A stretch of DNA of 64,000 bases, from contig JAMXBD010000401.1 in assembly GCA_024138025.1 (NCBI GenBank), forward strand, positions 434,001-498,000. Reading direction: 5' to 3'. The DNA is from Combretum micranthum (Eukaryota > Streptophyta > Magnoliopsida > Myrtales > Combretaceae). Below are positions 12,160 to 23,961 of the stretch, in pieces; positions within the stretch are counted from its first letter, which is position 1, and every line of letters starts with the position of its first letter. A program made the translations under genes and the position numbers. The notes under the pieces were generated by a model that was given only the letters and a program-made list of their open reading frames with translations, had not been told where the DNA came from and did no database searches.

Positions 12160-13449
12160 CTAACCTATAACCAAGCTATAATCATACTCCTCTCCATGGT
12201 CCAGGGCAGCCAACTCTACTCCTTCTTCAGCATCCTCCTCGCAGACCCATTGCCCTTCAAGGTTGTAAATTCTTAGCCCATGCATAGATGATGCCGAGCG
12301 GCTTCCGCTTCCATTTCCACTCCTTGTCGGGGCAAGTCCTCCTGCAGATCCAACAGGTCGATTTGTTGTGAGATTTCTTTGGGGATACTGGTTGGCAAAA
12401 TGTCCCATTTGCTTGCATACGAAACAAGTCATAGAAGCTTTCTTTGGGCAATCCGGAATCTTATGGCTCGGGTCACCACAGAAATAACACTTGTTCTGGA
12501 GAAGGGGGCATCTCTTCGGATAATGCGCCCCTTTGCATTTCCAACAACTTATTGCTGCCTTGGAATTATCCTTCTGTCTACTGAAATTTCCTTTAAAGTG
12601 ACTAATTGGTTTAAATCTCTTGGAAGGGAAATTGGAGCTTGTTCCTGGTTGAAATTTCCTTCCAAACACCTGCACTTTCTTCTCAGAAGTCCCAGCTTTC
12701 CTTTTCTTGGCCCCTTCAACAATTCTTGCTCTTTCAACCAATTCTTTGAAGGTGCGAATGTCAAACTCTTCTAATCGCATCCTTAAGTCCTCATCTAACC
12801 CATTTAGGAACACTTGTCGTTTCAGCTCCTCACTATACTTATAAGAATCCGAAGCATACTGCAGGAGTCGGCTGAATTCCGTCTCATATTGTTCTATGGA
12901 TTTTCCTTTCTGGGATATGTGCAAGAAATCCGCACTATACCTTACTCTTAAACTTCCAGGGAAATAATTTTCCAGAAACTCATTTCGAAACATGTCCCAG
13001 GTGATGGGTGGCGACAATTCCCTACTCTTGGACTCCCACCAGATGGGGGCGTTGAACCTCAACATATAAGTACCATAGCTTATTCGAAGATGATAAGGAA
13101 CTTCATAGGCGGCAAAAGACCGTTCTACCTGCGCGAGCCAATCTTCAGCCTCATCGGGTTTCCCAAAAGCTCCGTCAAAGTAACGGTTACTTTTGATAAA
13201 ATCTGGGAGCGAAGTTCTGTATGGTCGAGGTGGTGGCGGAGGCGGCAGGGGTGCTGTATGTGATTGAGCATCAAGTGCTGCGGGTCCATGTACAGATGCT
13301 TGGGGTGCCTGTTGGGGTGGCGCTTGAGCTGGTGCGGGAGGTGGCATATTCCTCTGTTGTTGAACTAACACATTAAGAAGCTGTGTTAATTGACCCAAAG
13401 TGGCTTGGAGATTGCCTTGCTGGTCTGGGGCAGGAGCCACCGGGGGCAC
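12160..13449 (-). CDS. Element M gag, capsid-nucleocapsid polyprotein
   Basis: About 430 residues, uninterrupted. A Pro/Gln/Ala-rich N-terminus is followed by the retrotransposon Gag domain (FIKSNRYFDGAFGKPDEAE, LAQVERSFAAYEV, FLENYFPGSLR, SIEQYETEFSRLLQY, LNGLDEDLRMRLEEF), a basic region, and three zinc knuckles. The first is CWKCKGAHYPKRC, one residue short. The second is CYFCGDPSHKIPDC and is regular. The third, CFVCKQMGHFANQY, has lost its last Cys. The open frame extends upstream to a TGA at 13504-13506, and no in-frame ATG is visible there, so the first Met is uncertain or lost. It ends in TAG, and the same frame continues into protease. Gag would form the virus-like particle and bind the RNA. 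Confidence 0.92.
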   Translation of the reverse strand: MPPVAPAPDQQGNLQATLGQLTQLLNVLVQQQRNMPPPAPAQAPPQQAPQASVHGPAALDAQSHTAPLPPPPPPRPYRTSLPDFIKSNRYFDGAFGKPDEAEDWLAQVERSFAAYEVPYHLRISYGTYMLRFNAPIWWESKSRELSPPITWDMFRNEFLENYFPGSLRVRYSADFLHISQKGKSIEQYETEFSRLLQYASDSYKYSEELKRQVFLNGLDEDLRMRLEEFDIRTFKELVERARIVEGAKKRKAGTSEKKVQVFGRKFQPGTSSNFPSKRFKPISHFKGNFSRQKDNSKAAISCWKCKGAHYPKRCPLLQNKCYFCGDPSHKIPDCPKKASMTCFVCKQMGHFANQYPQRNLTTNRPVGSAGGLAPTRSGNGSGSRSASSMHGLRIYNLEGQWVCEEDAEEGVELAALDHGEEYDYSLVIG

Positions 13450-14640
13450 TTCTGGTTGGTTAACTTCTTCAGGCGGGTTATTTGATGCCTGTCTTATCCT
13501 TGGTCATCCCCTTCTAGGTCGGCTGTTTTAATCGTTTATGTAAATACTAGATTATTAAGTCTTTTACATGCTAAGTTACAGAAATTGCGGAAATTTTCAA
13601 AGAACTATACATGTAAAAAGAAATATCACACAAGAGAAGTTTAAGCAACTAAATCAAGAGATGAAATTTGTTTATCCCAAAATATTTAATTAAAAAGTAT
13701 AGAAGGGAATAAAATCTTATAAAGAAATCAAGGTAAAAGAAATTCAAAATACAACAAATATTAAACACTTTTTCGAAAACATAAATTAAACTACTAATCG
13801 ATCTTATATCCTAAGTCGATCTGGTTACAAAATTCTTGTTGGACACATGGGATTGCTCATGTGGATCCTTCCTTCTTTCTTTGATCTTTTCTTCCTGGTG
13901 AGGGAGTTGCATTACGGTGGTTGGGTCTAGAAGTCGTCCTTAGCCATCTTAGTTACGAACAGCTTCAAGTTGCTTCGGTCCGTCATTCTTTTTCCTTTGC
14001 GGAAGGTTTGATTTCTAAACATGCTTGGCTCTTGTTGATCAAACTTCGTCTGTGCTGCATGCTCCTCATCGGATACTTCCGTCACTTCTTTCTTGATCAA
14101 GTTTCTTACACGAGATCATCTTGATTCGGGATATTCTCATCAGGCCATTTGAAATCTTGGCTGGCTTTACGTTGGTTGGAAATATCCTTATCTCGTCTAT
14201 GATCTGCTGGCTCATCGTGGGCATAGATATATAATCGGCGTATGGAATTCCAAGTTCAAAAAAAAATCAGGAAAACTGAACGTCTATCGCTTCGGGAAGT
14301 GAACTTAGCTTCTTGGAGCGTAGAGTTGTGGTTGTAATGGCACGTGGGCCGTTCCCTCACCGTAAGGAAACTTCTAAGTTAGTCTAATAGGGCAAACTCC
14401 TTACATAGGCTTCTTACTTTTAACCGGTAGTCCACAAGGGTTTCACCATTTCTTAAGTTCAAACATTGGGCCTTAACTCTAACTTCTCCAAGAGTAAACT
14501 ATAAAGGACAAGGGAGGTCATTAATTCTCCTTTTTGAGAATTTCTAAACTTGTCCAATCGTATCTAAGTCCTTTCGTAAACATATCTATCTTTTTCTATT
14601 CTAGATTTATTCCTATTACCTTTATTTATATAAACTTGTT
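13450..14640 (-). other. Element M leader with relic of the extra ORF
   Basis: About 1.2 kb between the primer-binding site and gag, without an intact gene. On the minus strand, 14225 down to 14106 reads YAHDEPADHRRDKD and on to a stop. The first residues match YAHDEISDHHD in the extra ORF of element C2 (50789-57113), which sits in the same position between primer-binding site and gag. The stretch upstream is full of stops. I read it as a decayed copy of that ORF. The match is short, so this is tentative. Confidence 0.45.
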
Positions 14641-14652
14641 GCTCTGATTCAA
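14641..14652 (-). promoter_or_regulatory. Degenerate primer-binding site of element M
   Basis: The minus strand reads TTGAATCAGAGC, eight bases inside the 5' LTR. It differs at three positions from TGGTATCAGAGC, the initiator-Met tRNA site seen intact at 50641-50652. Position and similarity support the call. Confidence 0.7.
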
Positions 14653-14660
14653 ACTTAAAC

Positions 14661-17600
14661 TGTCACGCCCCAAAGGGTACCCCAAACGTGGCAGTCCGCC
14701 ACATATAATATCAAAGCTTAAGAATGGCTACCTTAGTCATGCGAAAGCCTTAGTATTATATATAAGGCGTCTAACACGGTAATAGGAGACGCTTTTGGGA
14801 AGCATAGTTTAAGCAAGTAAGGATAAACATACAAGAAATCCATAAATAAAGTGTATCATATCATAAATAACCAAAGGTCTGTTACATAATTTCTTAGGGG
14901 CATATCCCCGCTAATCCCATGCATCGTGATAAACTTTATAACATCCAAAATACTACATTAAAGATTTCAAAGGAATTCTAATCTTAAGTCTTCGAGTAGA
15001 TTTCCTCCAAAAGCTTTAATATATAAAACCTACACTGATACGGAGAGACCTCGGGCACAAACAAGTGTTCCTGAGAATACAAATATCTATAGGGGTGTAA
15101 GTTTATGGGCTTAGTGAGTAAATCCCAAAATTCATACTCGAAGGAAAATTATCAATCCCGTTTATTATTCAAACATATGAATGCAACAACCACGTGAGCA
15201 TACCAGACATATGACTTTCCGGGAATCATATGTTGAATGAATTACGCCCGTCATTCGGGGTATTCAGGCTAATTACAGCCACAACTTTTAAAAACACTTT
15301 TATAGATCTTACCGGCTCCTATGCGCCATCAAAAACTTGTAGTTATTACAGGCTCCTACTGGCCACCAATTTAAGTAGTTCTTACTGGCTCCTGCTCGCC
15401 ACTTACATGATATATCGGTTATGTCTACCACCACTATTATACACTTGTCCCACCAATTATATAGTAGTGAATGCAATGTGACTCAACATATGAAGTGCAT
15501 GAATAATTTTTTTAATTAAAGTCTAGTAGTTACATTTAACTTCTTTCAAGTGTTCAATCAATTTCAAACATTTCAAGATATTAATTCACATACAACTTTA
15601 TTACAAACAAATCGAGTTTCGATATATTTAGTATTCTTTCAACATATTATCATACACTTCCTTTTGACTTTTCTTAAATTCTAGTGCAACTAATTTTACA
15701 AGCACAATCAAGAGTATGAAAAATAACGGGGAATAACTCACTCGGCCATGACGTCACCTTTCTTGAAATGGATGAGTCGTTCGGAATTTCCACCTAATCG
15801 TAGTAATCCTCGGGATACGAACAATCTTCCTTGTGATTATCTAATCAAGAAGAATACCCAAAATGAGTATTTCATGAAATTCTACTCTTGAAGATTCTAA
15901 ACTTTCCTTAAAATCGTAGTAAAATCGTATAAGGGGAAATTCCAACTTAAAATAGCCATAACTTGCTCATTTTAACTCGGAATTTCGTGTATAATATATC
16001 GTTTGCTACCTACTCGAAAAGATCTACACATTTCTAAGCTTATTTCCATAAAACTAAGTCGTTTGGGTTCCGAAAAGGTAGTGACCAGATTTTCCTCGAA
16101 TTTGCAAACATTTGTTTTCCTTCTTGTAAACAAAGCTTATTTTGAAAAGATAAATATTTCAATTATTTTAAACTTTTGAAAGGCATATATATATTTGTAA
16201 TGACTCATAACAAATGTATGGAGTAAATGAAGTTGTCTCAACTTATAAAAAGTAAGGTTTAAAAGACTTTGAACTTGATATTCTATTGAATATTTATTTT
16301 ACATTTAAAAGATCTTGAGTTTATTGAGATGAATATTCTTTTTCTAAATTTAATCTTTCTTTAAATTCTTAAGGTGTGGTTTTATTTTCAAAACTTGGAT
16401 CCAAAAAGTAATAAAATGACAATTTTTGTTTCTTGTAATGATTCCAAAAGATGAAAGATAAGTTTTCATAAATCCTTTTGTTTATGTAAGAAAAATCATT
16501 TCCAAGCATGTTCATGAGTTTTTAGGAAATCTATTTCCTAGTCTTATTTAATAAGAACCTTTAGTTTTAGGAAGACACTTCCTCCTCTATTTTTGTTGAG
16601 ACAAAAACATTATGTTCATGCATGAATATGAATCATAACTATAGGAATATAAAGGAACATAATAACTTGAAAGCTTAAGTAATAAAGTAAATAAAGTATT
16701 GAGACCTTAGCTTCATCAAGGTACCCCAGAACTAAGAAAAGACTAGTTCCGAAAAAGAATTGTTTTGACTTGATGAGGACAAGTCTAAGACTAGAATGAC
16801 TAGTCTTAAAATCAACTTGAAATTAAATAAATTGCAATGAAGTAAATAAATTGCATGAAAGATAAATAAATTGTAAGACAATGAGCTTATATGCTTTAAA
16901 TAATATATATAGTTATATAGATATATTAGATAGTAAAGAACATAAAAGAAACATAAATGAACATAGAGGAATTATGTTTATGAACAAAAACAAAGCATGA
17001 ACCTAATGTTGCTTTCTTAACCTTCATGGTTTTAGAAAACACACACTAAGCTCATACTAAGTAGATGAACATGAAGGATTCTTGAGAAATTTCTTACCTA
17101 AAGGAAGCTAACTAAGGAGACTTCTTGAAAGAATTCTTGAGAGAAATTGGAGAGAGATTTTTGTAGAGTAACTTTAGAGAAGAAGAGATGTGAAAGAAGT
17201 GAAAGTATGAAGGGGTATTTAGAGGAAAATGTGGGAGATAATTTGTGTTAATTAAATAAATGAAAACAAAATAAATGGATGCATGAATAGGGGTGGCCGG
17301 CGCTATTTTTGAGCATGGGGAAGACCAAAATTTATTTTTTTGTTATTTTGTTAATTAAAAGTAAGAAATGAGAGATGTGAAATTGTATTGGAAATGAAAA
17401 AGTGTAAGAAATAGGCGTATAGTTTGTAAGAGTAGATTGTAAGAAAAAGTAGAGATAGATGAATAGTGTAGAATAGTAGAAAATAGTGTGATGTAAAAGT
17501 AGACATGACAATTTAATACCGGTAATAAGAAAATACGCATATAAAAGCGATATCTGATATTTTTAACTACCGAAAAATTACGAAATTGATATTTTTGGAA

Positions 17601-17919
17601 ATCTCATATTTTTACGAGTCTAACGGTATATTCGGAGTATTTTTTCTATTCCGGGCTTCCGAACACATTTTTCAAGAACTATGTCCGATCGGGTTCAAAG
17701 GACACTCAAATTTTGAAAAACTGATATTTTTATAAAACCTATAGCTATTACGAACTATTACAACTAATTCCCCCAACTTTGTTTTCTAGGGCTTGAGAAA
17801 ACGGCAATGCCGGACTTAAGCGGTTACGGTAAACTAGGGTTTGGTTGCCTCTGGAAATCCGGTCGACTTTCGATTAGGGTTTAAACTATAATTCGGATCC
17901 AAAATTTCGGGGATTTACA
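14661..17919 (-). repeat. Element M 5' LTR
   Basis: 3259 bp, the promoter-bearing LTR of the minus-strand element. It aligns over its whole length with 5350-8600, with scattered substitutions and a few short indels. Its TATA box equivalent near 17217-17225 is mutated (CTCTAAATA instead of CTATAAATA on the minus strand). It ends in GGATTTACA followed by the target duplication TAATA. Confidence 0.95.
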
Positions 17920-17924
17920 TAATA
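17920..17924. repeat. Target-site duplication TAATA, right side of element M
   Basis: Identical to 5345-5349; see the left copy. The sequence after it, GATATCATTAAG, continues LTR-C. Confidence 0.95.
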
Positions 17925-19976
17925 GATATCATTAAGTAATGATTTTTATAAGTTGAAATGAGTTTTAATGAGATTAATGTGTAAAACAAAGAGTAGAAAC
18001 AAGATAGGAAATTTTGAGTTACTAGTTAACTTGTGAAATTCGTAATTTTGGATTATGGCCATAAGAACACTTATTATCCAAGCTCAAAATGAAAGTTTTA
18101 TGTAATAAATGAAGTCCTTAAGGGATAGGTATAATAAAGTCTTAAATTTTAATGCATTAAAAAAGTTTTTCTCAAAGGAATCATTCAAAAAATTAAATTT
18201 ATGAAAATTCGGATTTTTGAATAAATCCTATTTGAAAACATGTTTACAAAGTGTAAAATGCAAATTTTTGTGTAAAAATGAAGGTCTTAGGTAATAGATG
18301 TTATGAAGACTCAATTCTAACAAAAATAACTAGAAATTCCTAAGAATTAATCCCAAAACACAAGTTAGTTGTCAAAGTTAGGAAATTAGATTTCTTAAAA
18401 GTAGTTATTCTTGAAGTCTTGCAAAATAAAGAGTTCTAAAATTTTCTTTCAGTAAAAATCATCAAGATCATGCATACATTAAACTCAACACATGTCATTC
18501 ATGTTAGGAAATCATTAATATTGCATATATAATTGATTTATCAAGTAGAAACATTTTAAACATTTACAAAACTATTTTTCGGAATTGGAAACCATTACTG
18601 ATCAGAACTGACCCTTCTGTTTCATGACCCAAAAATTTTCAAAACTTGAAAATAATATTAGAATTAGATAGATGTTTCGAAGTAGATAGAAATTGATATA
18701 TAATTTGCGAAATTCTGAGCTAAAATGAGCAAGTTATGGCCGTTTTAAGTCGGGACTTCTGCAAATAGCGAGAATTATGAATTTATTAAGTTTTGATATA
18801 TAGTTTGGATTAGTTAAGTGATGAAATACTTATTAGGGTATTTTCATCCTTTCTTAGGTGATCCCGAAACCGATGAATCTTTACCACCAAACTATTACTA
18901 CTAAAAGACCGGAGATCCATAGCCGAGTGAGTATCACTTTCGATTTCAATTATTGCTTGTAATTGTAATGGTAGTTGCACTAGATACTTGGCAAAGATAA
19001 AATGGATATGCATGATGCAGATGAATGGGAATTATATATGATTTTTTTTTTTATATGAGAAATCGAATATAAGAATACCGAAGCCAGGTGATTAACCATT
19101 GCTTGTATAGATGGAATAGGATTAACTGTTTGCGGTTATTGATTGATCACTTGAAGAATTGGTATAATTGAATATTCGGAATTGAAAATAAATATGAACT
19201 CATTCATATCATAATAGGGATGGAGCATTAGCATTTGTTGGTTTTCCGTGGTCTTAAACAGTATAAAAGTTGGTTAATCGTGATCTATAAAACGAATTAA
19301 TGGGTTTGTTAATTATGATCTATAAAATGAATTTATAAGTTGGTTGACCGTGAGCCTAAACGGCGTCGTACCATAGGATTTATTAATTTGCTAACCCAAG
19401 ATAGGGGGCGTAAGTCCATCCACATATGATTTCCGGCTAGTCATATGTTTGACGATTTCATGTGTTTGATGCATATCACTTGTGTTATTAATCACTTGAT
19501 TGATTGATGTGTTATAATTGTGATATTGGAATTTCTCACTCACTAAGCTAGTGTAGCTTACGTCCCTATAGTTTTTATTTATTATAGCACGAATTCATAT
19601 GGCTTAGGCCGAGACAAGCCACAACGTAGGTACAGGAGCTAGGCGTTTTCTCTAGAAGTTGTATTCATATTTGATTAGACTTCTGTAGGAAACCGAGAGA
19701 CTCTGGATGACTGTAATAGATCTCTAATTAATATTCTTTTTCGGGGGAATGCCCCTTGGACTTTGTAATTATTTGTATTTGTGTTTTGACTTATATTCTA
19801 TTGCTAGTGAATGTTGAATTAAACTCTTTAACTCCATCGGGTCGAGTATTCTATTGTCGTAAAGGGTTGCCTTACATCTATACAAGACTCCCAAAGGACT
19901 TGGGTAGTAATTCGAGAGTCTTATATGGTATGTGGCAGACTGTTACGTCTAGGGTATCCCTATGGGGCATGAGACA
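17925..19976 (+). repeat. LTR-C 3' LTR, right part (copy 1)
   Basis: Continuation of 3929-5349 beyond element M. It aligns with 48590-50632 of the C2 5' LTR and with 35726-37764 of copy 2. It contains two degenerate modules (starts near 18037 and 18203), the splice-like block 18858-18926, and the inverted repeat AAGCTA-GTG-TAGCTT at 19545-19559. It ends GGGGCATGAGACA. What follows (AACATAG...) is a different LTR. Confidence 0.88.
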
Positions 19977-21254
19977 AACATAGTGAAATAGAATTACAAA
20001 GTTTAAGTAGAATTTCTACGAAATTCTCATTTTAGGTAATTCTTTTGTCTAGGTGATGAAGGATATGAGATTACCCTTCCTGAGGATTGCTACAACTAAG
20101 AAGATTGCGAAATGGATGAGTGAGTTATTCGTCTTAATTTCGTTACCTTACTTGTGCTTGTAAAGTAGTGGAATTAGTATACTAAGAAAGATAAAAATAG
20201 ATATGTATGGGGAATCCGGGAATATGATATATGTGATTCTATGGTTATGTATGAAATGAGAATTAAAAATATCACAACTTCAAATTGCCTATTTAAGTGT
20301 TTTGTTTACTTACTTATATGATTGCTTATTGTTTGCTAAATTGATTGATCGCCTCCCTAATAAGCCTTAACAAGGTTTGGCTTAAGAAACATAAAATGCT
20401 TATGCATAGCATCCATCGAGTCACATTTCTTTCGGAAGACTGCTATTCTTACGCGTAGAGTTATATTGGCTGTTACTGTGCTTAGATATGAGCCATGTTC
20501 CTTCCTAGAGAATCCAAATCGCTCAAGGAATGCGACTCTAGGTTCGAAGTCGAGCCAACCGAATGCTTTGGTGGAGACTTAGGGACAAGTAGTAGAAGGT
20601 CGAGAATCTTCATCAATAATTTCCTAACCTTTGATACGAAGAGGTAAATTTGTTCTATATATGGTTTCTGGATAAGTATATATATTTATGAAATCTTGTG
20701 ATTGTTGCATTGTATGCATATCATATGTGTTAAAATTTAAATTAACTTGTTTGAAACCATGGTGCGAATGAAAAGGAATACCTCACTAAGCTAGTTGTAA
20801 GCTTATACCCCTATAGATTTTGTTGAAACAGGTATACCCGTGGCTTAAATCGAAGATCATGACATTAAGGAAGTCATGGAAGAATGTTAAACTTTAATGA
20901 AGGCAATGGGAGCATAAGATGAAGTTACCTTGTAAGGTTCCTTATGTATAATGTATGATATGTTAGTATTTTGGAAATTTCTAAGAAGTGTATTTATTTT
21001 GACTTGAAGACAATAGAGGAATATGTCCCTAAGAATTGTAATTTACCATGTTTATATTTTATGATAAGTATTCTGTTTGCCTTGTTACTTAATCATTATC
21101 AATGCAAATTGCGCTACTCCGATGTGTTCCCTTGGTTGTGATATATGCCTAGTACATGATATGAAAGCATTTGCGTGATTAAAGTAGTCATTCTTAGGCT
21201 TTAGTATTGTGTACGGTGGACTACCACATTTATGATAGCCCTTGAGGTGCGACA
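19977..21254 (+). repeat. LTR-F, 3' part of an older LTR (copy 1)
   Basis: About 1.28 kb that resembles the last third of LTR-B and LTR-C but is clearly diverged. It has a splice-like block (20053-20119 followed by GTGAGT), CACTAAGCTAG near 20795, and the terminal TAGCCCTTGAGGTGCGACA. A primer-binding site follows, so this is the end of a 5' LTR. The C element appears to have inserted into it, which would explain the missing first part. Confidence 0.75.
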
Positions 21255-21877
21255 ATTTAAGTTGGTATTAGAGCAACAAGGTTTTGGGAATTAGGAAAAA
21301 TGATACTAGGAGGCTAGAGTGATAGGATTTAATCTTAAAAACCAAAAAGATAGATGACCTGGAAGATTTGAATCCTTATTTCTAACAATAGAACTCTACC
21401 TTGAAGAATATTAGACGAAGGTAGGAAATACTTAGACAAGAATCAGAGGATATTTAAGGAGATACGATCAATGAAATGGAGGTATCACATAAAAAGACTT
21501 ACCCTAGAATGTTGACCCAAGTTGAGAAAGTTAGAAATGACTTGGAGATAGAACATAGCGAAACGATGTGGAGAAAACATAAAGAAGACAAAGAATTGAG
21601 ATATAGAATGAATAAAGTAAGCCTACCTTAGCAAGCCTCGATGCATAGTAACCTTACTCAACTCCTGGTTGAGATCAATTAAAAACGAGATAAGTGTGAT
21701 ACCTCTTTTATAGATAAGACCCCTAGGTAAATAATATTAAGTGCCTACACTAACCCTTTAAAACGGATAAAAGCCTATAACGCTTCCCTTTTCTTTAAAA
21801 ACAAATAACATGCGCGTAAAACCTGAATTGAAGAGAATATTTGATTTGACTGCTTCGTTTGATTCTGGGAAGCTACC
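21255..21877 (+). other. Leader of the F element with primer-binding site (copy 1)
   Basis: TGGTATTAGAGC at 21263-21274 is one base off the initiator-Met tRNA site and starts eight bases after the LTR end. The leader contains a small open frame at 21476-21631 (51 codons, starting MEVSHKKTYPRM, rich in charged residues). In copy 2 this frame has a stop. I do not recognise the frame. The leader is cut off by the start of LTR-D at 21878. Confidence 0.65.
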
Positions 21878-22329
21878 TGTAAAGACCCAACATGCTCAAT
21901 TCTCAAATTAAGCACACCAAGTCCCCAACCACGTATAACTCTTGCGAATTATACGTAAGGTTGTCTTAAAAGAAGGTGTTTATGTTGAACATTGCTATTC
22001 CATTTTAGATTATGAAATCGTTTAGTTAGATTCTGGCAAAAACTGGATTTAGCAGAGGAAAAATAAACTTTAATAAAAACATTTCTACATAAAAGCATTT
22101 CAAACTTTCACTATTACAAGTGGAAAAGCTTTCACTTTGATAAATATTTACAAAAGATTATTTACAAAAACATGGGCACTAACATTCCCTTAAAAGAAAA
22201 TACAAATTTATAATTAAATCCAGTCCTCTTACAAAACAAAACAAAAGAAGAAACAAAATACAAGAAATGTCTCGATCCTATCACATTTCACTCATCTCCC
22301 AAATCTTCAGAATCGCCCAAAACCCGGGA

Positions 22330-22455
22330 CAAACATCATCATCAATCATCATCACCATCACCATCCTCATCAACAACAATAAGAAGAACAACAACATCAA
22401 CAACCTCCACACCATCATCAATTTCATCAACATCATCTTTATCAACAACAAAACC
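22330..22455. repeat. CAT/CAA-rich low-complexity tract in LTR-D
   Basis: Runs of CATCAT, CAACAA and AAGAAC triplets. In copy 2 (about 40118-40255) the tract differs by small length changes, as expected from replication slippage. It gives spurious ORFs on both strands. Confidence 0.85.
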
Positions 22456-23925
22456 TGTAAAAGAATAACAACAACAAGAATGAGCCGAAGCCCAGTACAC
22501 AGCAACACAATCACACACGGAGTGACACACGAGCTTAACTAAATGCAAATGCAACAATCACAAGTTATTATCTTTCTTTAAGGTAAACAAATCAACACGG
22601 GAGTATTCAAACTCCGGGCAACAAGGATAGTGGGGGATCCTGAGTAACAACCTTGACGCTCAGGGGGTTGATATAAGCAGTTCGGATACTTATATCTCCT
22701 AGATAATTTTACAGAAAACATAATCTGAGCAGGGTGTCGCTCCCCGAACCGGTTACCAATTCCATCCCAGGCTCACCCAATCTATGAGGGGGCGCCCCTA
22801 GGCACTCATGCCACCCTGGGCAGGGATTGGATTTAACGACGTAAAATACAAATCAACACTCACAATTAAGTTTTTCTTAATATATATAGTTTTCATAAAT
22901 GCCTATCCTAACACAGAGACAAGCTAGTTACTGCGTACCTTGAATATGAAATCCAAACATAGCTTCGGAAGGAAATTTCATAAGATAATCCAGAAGATAA
23001 AATTAGATATCCCACTGTTAAGAAAAGAACTCGTATAAGAAACTAAACTAAACTAATCATCTACTTTATATCAAACTTTTATTAATCCTATTTGATCAGA
23101 CGCTAATGTGGAATCCCACTATGGCTGCGATAAATCGTCCCGCCAAAATATGGATAGTTCTTCTTTGTCTGTCAAAGAATTTCTTTTCTCTTTATTTATA
23201 GTGTTTTATTACAAAAGCATTAACAAAGAATTCATAAAACCAAAAACATTCATTTTCCAAGTAAACACACATTTGAAACAACATATTCACCATATTATTC
23301 AAAGATCACCCTAACACGTTCATTTAACCCAGTTATTTGTTACTAACCCATTTTAGCTTAACCTTAGCCAAATTGATTAAAAGTTAGTCATTTAAGTGAT
23401 TTACCAAGTCAAATTGATTAACCTTAGCCATTTAATTCAAAAGCCAAGCCAAGTGGATTAAGCTTAAGAAATCTAGTTCATTTTAGTTTAATTGAGTTCA
23501 TTAAGTCAAACTCATTAGAATTAATCATTTAATCTAATTACTAAGCCAAAGTAATTAAACTAACTCAATCTATTTTATTTTAACTCATTCAAGTCTAACT
23601 TAGCTACTAGTCTGCGAAAATTTGATTTAAAAAATCAACTTTTAAAACCAGATATCATGGATTCGGGTGCTAACCTATTAAAACCAAATCGGTTACCACT
23701 TTCAGAATTTTAAATTTGTAATCTATCCTTTTATGTTAAAAAAAAAAAACTCAAATAATATATATTAACAGAAATATTTACAAGTCAAATCATTCATTTT
23801 ATATTTTTTTATATGTTTTTCTTCATTTTTATTTTTTTTAAAAAAACTTATATTTATAAAATAGTTATTCACAATATTTAAACAAAAACATTTTTTATTT
23901 TTTTTTAATGTCGCCCCGCAGGTGC

Positions 23926-23961
23926 CTACGTACTCGCTAATTGAGATCAGACAAAACGTAG
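23926..23961. repeat. Inverted repeat CTACGT...ACGTAG in LTR-D
   Basis: Six-base arms at 23926-23931 and 23956-23961 enclose 24 bases (ACTCGCTAATTG, AGATCAGACAAA). It stands out as a GC-richer island in AT-rich sequence and is preceded by CGCCCCGCAGGTGC. Role unknown; it might be part of the R/U5 region. Confidence 0.6.

Larger units (their letters stand above)
5350..17919 (-). mobile_element. Element M: full-length Tekay-like Ty3/Gypsy retrotransposon, defective
   Basis: A 12,570-bp element on the minus strand with two complete LTRs (5350-8600 and 14661-17919), TG...CA ends, target duplication TAATA, degenerate primer-binding site, gag, pol and polypurine tract. It is inserted in LTR-C. Its left LTR has a partner at the same site in copy 2 (34904-35720), so it was inserted before the block was duplicated. 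Its LTRs have diverged: 4 of the first 60 bases differ, and small indels are seen elsewhere. Its pol has at least five frameshifts, so it can no longer move by itself. Domain order PR-RT-RH-INT-chromodomain and the protein motifs place it in the chromovirus Tekay/Del lineage. Confidence 0.95.

Noticed and set aside
9599..12774. Plus-strand frames across element M (for example 9709-10065, 12379-12774)
   Set aside because: Antisense to clear integrase, RNase H and gag coding on the minus strand.
19756..19983. 75-codon frame, kept in both copies (37544-37771)
   Set aside because: Kept because the DNA copies are nearly identical; the equivalent place in the C2 LTR (about 50410-50640) does not keep the frame as a protein.
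22267..22557. Overlapping frames on both strands, Asn/Ile-rich or Leu/Met-rich
   Set aside because: Products of the CAT/CAA triplet tract; length varies between the block copies.
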